DNA from: Planctomycetaceae bacterium UBA6894
GTDB taxonomy: Bacteria; Planctomycetota; Planctomycetia; Gemmatales; Gemmataceae
Direction of reading: 5' to 3'
Assembly: GCA_002451275.1 (NCBI GenBank)
Contig: DKBS01000018.1
Span: forward strand, 3,698-34,952
DNA: 31,255 nt
A model generated the notes under the pieces. It saw nothing but the letters and a program-made list of their open reading frames with translations. It was not told where the DNA came from and ran no database searches. The translations under genes and the position numbers were made by a program. Positions 24,969-31,255 of the stretch are shown piece after piece; the stretch's first letter is position 1, and each line of letters begins with the position of its first letter.

Positions 24969-25301
24969 TCAGCTAACGAATGTTTTCAGTGCCTCGTTGT
25001 GATTGGCCGGGGCCTTCGCCTCGGGTCGCTCCAAGCGAAAACGGCAACCGCCGATAGATAATTCGTCGCCCAAAAGTACCCTGGCCTCGGTTACCCGCTT
25101 GCCATTCACCATCACCCCGTTGGTGCTGCCCAAATCCCGAACGATCACGCTGTCTGAAAGCAGGGCCAGCAGGCAGTGCTTGCGCGATATCCTGCGCGAG
25201 TCGATCGCAATATCGCATTCCTCATGCCTGCCAATCAGCAGAATCGGTCTGTCGAAGTCGATCTCGGGGCCATACCCGGATTCCAAGGGAAGCAAGCGCA
25301 C
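24969..25301 (-). CDS. single-domain FHA protein
   Basis: A 110-residue protein that is essentially one FHA domain: GR (24-25), SRKH (39-42) and the STNG turn (59-62) are all present, so it can probably bind phosphothreonine. Neither a transmembrane segment nor an effector domain is attached. GGGGAG lies 9 nt before GTG 25301, and an in-frame stop precedes it, which fixes the N-terminus. It is downstream of carB on the same strand (190 bp apart, with a terminator between) and converges on the ABC exporter. Its partner is unknown. The larger FHA kinase is about 13 kb away. Confidence 0.8.
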   Translation of the reverse strand: MRLLPLESGYGPEIDFDRPILLIGRHEECDIAIDSRRISRKHCLLALLSDSVIVRDLGSTNGVMVNGKRVTEARVLLGDELSIGGCRFRLERPEAKAPANHNEALKTFVS

Positions 25302-25432
25302 GCGTTCGTTCTCCCCAAGGAAATGGCGCAGGGCACGGCCAACGGTTCAGGAGCAGCTACTCCAATTATCATCCCGGCCCATTTGCGGGAAGCAAGTTGA
25401 AAGGAGCTCAAAACAAAAGCACCAAAAGGAAG

Positions 25433-25466
25433 AAAGCCCAAATCCAGACAATTGGACTTGGGCTTT
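25433..25466 (-). terminator. strong hairpin terminator of carB
   Basis: AAAGCCCAA (25433-25441) pairs with TTGGGCTTT (25458-25466), and TCCA/TGGA pairs inside, leaving a single A/C mismatch and a 6-nt loop. On the minus strand a T-rich tail (TTTCTTCCTTTTGG) follows. It sits 26 bp after the carB stop, so it most likely ends the carB transcript. Confidence 0.85.
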
Positions 25467-25491
25467 CCGTTTTACTTGGTTTTACTGGTGT

Positions 25492-28857
<3,366 letters not shown>

Positions 28858-28877
28858 GATGGAAGACCGGTCCTTGC

Positions 28878-28896
28878 TGAGAGTTAGGCTCTCTCA
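28878..28896 (-). other. small hairpin in the carB leader
   Basis: TGAGAG (28878-28883), a 7-nt loop and CTCTCA (28891-28896) pair perfectly, 20 bp upstream of the carB start. It could shape the ribosome-binding region. Six base pairs can arise by chance, so this is tentative. Confidence 0.3.
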
Positions 28897-28971
28897 CCCG
28901 TTTTCTGGGCATACGCACACACCCGGCCCGTGGAACAGGTCGGGTGGAACGAATCGTCCGGTTCGGGATGC

Positions 28972-29023
28972 TTAAGAGCCCCTGACTTATACTGTAAGAT
29001 AGTGATTTGCTGGCCGGTTCCAA
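28972..29023. promoter_or_regulatory. divergent promoter region between carB and the UvrC-like gene
   Basis: The only AT-rich patch in the gap. On the plus strand TTAAGA (28972-28977) and TAAGAT (28995-29000) are 17 bp apart. On the minus strand TTGGAA (29018-29023) and TATCTT (28996-29001) are 16 bp apart. These are weak matches and either strand could be wrong. Confidence 0.3.
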
Positions 29024-29070
29024 GGATGGCAGGCCCAAATTTGGCACCTTTCCCTTTTGTCACGCACCCA

Positions 29071-29106
29071 GGGCGGTCGGGAGGGTGAGGGGCCGCCCCG
29101 TTTTTT
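29071..29106 (+). terminator. terminator-like hairpin in the leader of the UvrC-like gene
   Basis: GGGCGG (29071-29076) pairs with CCGCCC (29093-29098), followed by CG and six T (29101-29106). It lies 30 bp before the ATG at 29137 and about 70-100 bp after the divergent promoter patch. So it could end a short transcript or act as an attenuator. The loop is 16 nt with competing GGGG/CCCC pairing. Confidence 0.45.
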
Positions 29107-29136
29107 GGGGTTTTTGTCCACGGATGGCGCAAGCTC

Positions 29137-30339
29137 ATGGGATGGCTTTTTCCAACTGCCGCGTTTTCCGGTTTTGGGCCCTCAGCCTTCCATGGCTGGG
29201 GAACGTCGCGGGCCACATGCGTGACAGCCGGAACAACCAAAACCTTGCAGAAACGGCTCGCTGAAATTTGCCCGCGTGGCCAGGCGGGGGTTTACGCGCT
29301 GGTGAACGGGCGTGGGGAGCTTTTTTACCTGGGTAAGGCGAAATGCCTGCGCACCCGCCTGCTGGGGTATTTCACCCCGAGCAGCCGCAGGGAAAAGTCG
29401 GGGCGCTTGGCCCGTTTAGCGCGATCGATCTGGTGGGAAACCGTGCCCGACGAGTTTGGTGCCCTGTTGCGGGAGCTGGAATTGATCAGGCGGATGGCCC
29501 CCACTTTCAATGTGAAAGGCATGCCCGAGGATCGGCACCGTTTTTTTTTGGAAATGACCGGGGGATCGGCGCCCTACCTTCGCGCTGTCCGGCAGGTCCG
29601 GCATGGGGCGAGGCGCCACTGGGGGCCTTTGCCCTGGACCCGGCGCATGCGTGAGGCGATCCGTTCCGTGAACCTGCATTTCCGATTGCGGGAATGTCCC
29701 AGGCCCCATCCTCCCATGTTCCCTGCCAAAACAGTGCTGTTGATGCCTGGCCAATCCACCGGGCCTGGCGGGTGCATGCGGCACAGTCTGGGCCTTTGCC
29801 TGGCTCCCTGCATCGCAGGGGCCAGTCGCCAGGCTTATGGGGAAGCGGTGGAATCTTGCCTGAGGTTTTTGGCGGGGGAAAGTGCTCCCCTCCAGGCCTT
29901 GGAGAGGGATATGCTTGCCGCAGCGGCTGAAACCGATTTTGAACGCGCTGTGACCCTTCGTGACCGCATGCGACAAATGAAGTACCTTCAGGCCCACCTG
30001 GGGCGGTTGGAAGCTGCCTGGCAACTCCATGGGGTGCATGCTGTGCTGGGCCCCTCGGGGGTGGAAACCTGGTACTTGTTGCACCGCGGACGCGTGGTGG
30101 AAACCCTGCAGCGCCCCAAGCAGGCTACGCAGGCTCTCCGGCGATTGCGGGGATTACTTGAATCAAAGGAATGCCTACCCGAAGGCTGGCGGGTCTGGCA
30201 GTTGGACCAGATAGACCAGGTGCTCTTGGTGATGAGCTGGATGAAAAACAACCCGCTCACCGTTGGGCGAAGGCTTTGGACCTGCGATCAGGCTGACGCA
30301 TGGATGCCGGGGGATTGGACGCAGACCGAAAGTGCCTGA
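29137..30339 (+). CDS. UvrC-like GIY-YIG nuclease lacking the C-terminal endonuclease half
   Basis: A 400-residue protein. The GIY-YIG domain has GVY (51-53), YLGKAK (64-69), R72/R74 and E113 in ALLRELELIRR, the catalytic set of the UvrC N-terminal nuclease. Four cysteines, C187, C213, C221 and C225, correspond to the FeS-cluster cysteines of UvrC; the C213-x7-C221-x3-C225 spacing is exact. A UVR helix pair (about 255-285) would contact UvrB. Then about 115 unassigned residues follow, without the RNase H-like and HhH domains that make the second incision in full UvrC. It is thus closer to a Cho-type or partial UvrC. The first 28 residues look unconserved, so GTG 29221 is a reasonable alternative to ATG 29137. 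Confidence 0.8.
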   Translation: MGWLFPTAAFSGFGPSAFHGWGTSRATCVTAGTTKTLQKRLAEICPRGQAGVYALVNGRGELFYLGKAKCLRTRLLGYFTPSSRREKSGRLARLARSIWWETVPDEFGALLRELELIRRMAPTFNVKGMPEDRHRFFLEMTGGSAPYLRAVRQVRHGARRHWGPLPWTRRMREAIRSVNLHFRLRECPRPHPPMFPAKTVLLMPGQSTGPGGCMRHSLGLCLAPCIAGASRQAYGEAVESCLRFLAGESAPLQALERDMLAAAAETDFERAVTLRDRMRQMKYLQAHLGRLEAAWQLHGVHAVLGPSGVETWYLLHRGRVVETLQRPKQATQALRRLRGLLESKECLPEGWRVWQLDQIDQVLLVMSWMKNNPLTVGRRLWTCDQADAWMPGDWTQTESA

Positions 30340-30490
30340 TTTTCTCCATGGCCTCCATTTGCTCCAGACTTTTTTACCGGCAATCCCGAAGAGTCCTCTT
30401 GATTTTACCGACAACCTCCACCATACGCCGGCCCATCGGTTGATGAACCGCGCCTTGGCGCTCGGCGCCTTGCGCGGATGGAGGGCTGTG

Positions 30491-30763
30491 ATGATTGCGA
30501 AAAGTGCGGTTCGAGTGATGGGGGTGTTGTTGCTCAGCTTGCCACTGGGTTGCCATGCCTCTTGCCATAAATATTGCGAACGCAATTATGGCCCACAAAC
30601 AGTTCAGCCCCCACCTGGCTACGCACCGGCTCCCGGCTATGTTGCGGCACCAGCTGGATATGCCGCCCCGGCAGGGTACGCACCTGCTTCTTACCCGGCA
30701 CCAGCCTACTGTGCCCCACCACCAGCCACGGCGTGCCCTCCCGGGTGTGCTCCGGCTCGTTAA
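30491..30763 (+). CDS. small Cys- and Pro/Ala/Tyr-rich secreted peptide, possible lipoprotein
   Basis: A 90-residue protein with a signal peptide (VRVMGVLLLSLPLG) and a cysteine at the cleavage site (C21), resembling a lipobox though P at -3 is atypical. The mature part has C25 and C29 near the start, then a Pro/Ala/Gly/Tyr-rich low-complexity region with repeated PAGY and APGY units, and three more cysteines in the tail. Such repeats suggest an extended surface or envelope peptide. GGAGGG (30480-30485) precedes ATG 30491 by 5 nt, so this start is preferred over the open frame from 30263. Function unknown. Confidence 0.65.
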   Translation: MIAKSAVRVMGVLLLSLPLGCHASCHKYCERNYGPQTVQPPPGYAPAPGYVAAPAGYAAPAGYAPASYPAPAYCAPPPATACPPGCAPAR

Positions 30764-30786
30764 ATCTTGATGATCAGCGGGGGAGT

Positions 30787-30840
30787 CCGCCCGCCGCCTC
30801 CGTCAGGTTTGCTGGCGGGGGCGGTAGGGCCGGGCTATTA
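30787..30840 (+). terminator. possible terminator after the small secreted peptide
   Basis: CCGCCCGCC (30787-30795) can pair with GGCGGGGGCGG (30814-30824) leaving a two-base bulge, 24 bp after the stop. T-rich sequence follows after a short gap rather than immediately, so termination is uncertain. Confidence 0.3.
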
Positions 30841-30886
30841 TCTTTTGGCCTGACGGGGTGGCGGGCCATCCTCGTATTGGGTTATG

Positions 30887-30913
30887 GGGAATCCTGACGC
30901 GGACGGGATTCCC
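30887..30913 (+). other. perfect inverted repeat upstream of the last gene
   Basis: GGGAATCC (30887-30894) and GGATTCCC (30906-30913) are perfect inverted repeats with an 11-bp spacer, 49 bp before the ATG at 30962. It may be an operator or a leader hairpin. Confidence 0.4.
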
Positions 30914-30961
30914 GGCTGGAAAATACGGTAGGACGACCGGATACCTGGTGAGGAGCACTGG

Positions 30962-31255
30962 AATGAAGAAGGCATCAAGGGCTTGGAAATTTGCTCTTCC
31001 CACCCTGATGGCGGTCTCGGCATGGGCCCAGGCGCAACCTGCCACGGAAGTGAGGGAGATCCCGGCTTTAGCCTCCTTGAATGGCTTGACCGGGTCCCTG
31101 TCACGAAGGAACGCACTAAAGGACCTGACCTTTGATCGGGCCAAAGGCCGCGAATTCGTCAAAAAGGCGTATGCCGAGGCGAAGGCTGATCGTCCGAAGG
31201 ACACGCCATCTCCCTTCAATCTCAACGCCACCTTCGTACTGGGGCGGGCCGCATA
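30962..31255 (+). CDS. secreted protein, N-terminus only (partial)
   Basis: The frame from ATG 30962 is open to the window edge (98 codons). Residues 1-22 (KKASRAWKFALPTLMAVSAWAQAQ) form a signal peptide with an AQA-type cleavage site. The mature part is Lys/Ala-rich with helix-like stretches (RAKGREFVKKAYAEAKAD), and NATFVLGRAA at the edge resembles the start of a TPR-type helix pair; this is only a hint. GGTGAGGAG about 8 nt before the ATG is a strong ribosome site. It follows the small secreted peptide after 198 bp. Confidence 0.75.

Noticed and set aside
30550..30580. CHASCH in the small secreted peptide as a heme c motif
   Set aside because: There are three residues between the cysteines, so it is CxxxCH, not CxxCH.

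Overview
The window reads as a high-GC bacterial chromosome segment of mostly housekeeping genes with a few unusual, lineage-flavoured ones. The best guess for the source is a member of the Planctomycetota or a related phylum. The hints are a RoxA-like diheme cytochrome, a tiny Cys/Pro/Ala/Tyr-rich secreted protein, an FHA-GAF-histidine kinase with an SHHIKN phosphoacceptor box, a divergent ClpS with an NDPHH loop, and an rsmH gene far from any division cluster. This is inference; no rRNA marker is present. I see no tRNA, rRNA, insertion sequence, prophage gene or CRISPR array.

Layout. 1-44 is the start of a minus-strand flavoprotein cut by the window edge. 191-6178 holds three plus-strand genes: a DnaE2-type polymerase, an amidohydrolase overlapping it, and a GH57 glucan branching enzyme. 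A minus-strand diheme cytochrome c converges on the last of these with overlapping 3' ends. 7621-9658 holds a small unknown plus-strand gene facing a minus-strand pair, rsmH and a secreted unknown. 9711-12320 carries a phosphoglycolate-phosphatase-like HAD enzyme and the FHA-GAF-histidine kinase. 12511-18206 is the complete 2-oxoglutarate dehydrogenase set sucA-sucB-lpdA, with a candidate promoter before sucA and a perfect GC hairpin between E2 and E3. 18336-24934 has a secreted BON-domain protein closed by a textbook terminator, a metallophosphoesterase-cupin pair, clpS plus a sugar isomerase-like gene, and a three-gene ABC exporter. 24969-28857 is minus strand: a one-domain FHA protein and carB, with carB ending in a strong hairpin. 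29137-31255 has a UvrC-like GIY-YIG protein without the UvrC C-terminal half, a Cys-rich secreted peptide, and the start of a secreted protein cut by the window edge.

Function. The clearest joint unit is sucA-sucB-lpdA, which encodes E1, E2 and E3 of one TCA-cycle complex. The ABC ATPase and two permeases form one exporter. The DNA-repair theme recurs in the DnaE2-like polymerase and the UvrC-like nuclease, which sit at opposite ends and are not obviously co-regulated. Two FHA proteins suggest phospho-threonine signalling, although no Ser/Thr kinase is encoded here.

No convincing novel multi-gene system was found. The most interesting items are the altered ClpS N-degron pocket, the half-length UvrC with four candidate FeS cysteines, the hairpin regulating E3 placement, the terminator-like leader before the UvrC-like gene, and the kinase with a non-standard phosphoacceptor box.
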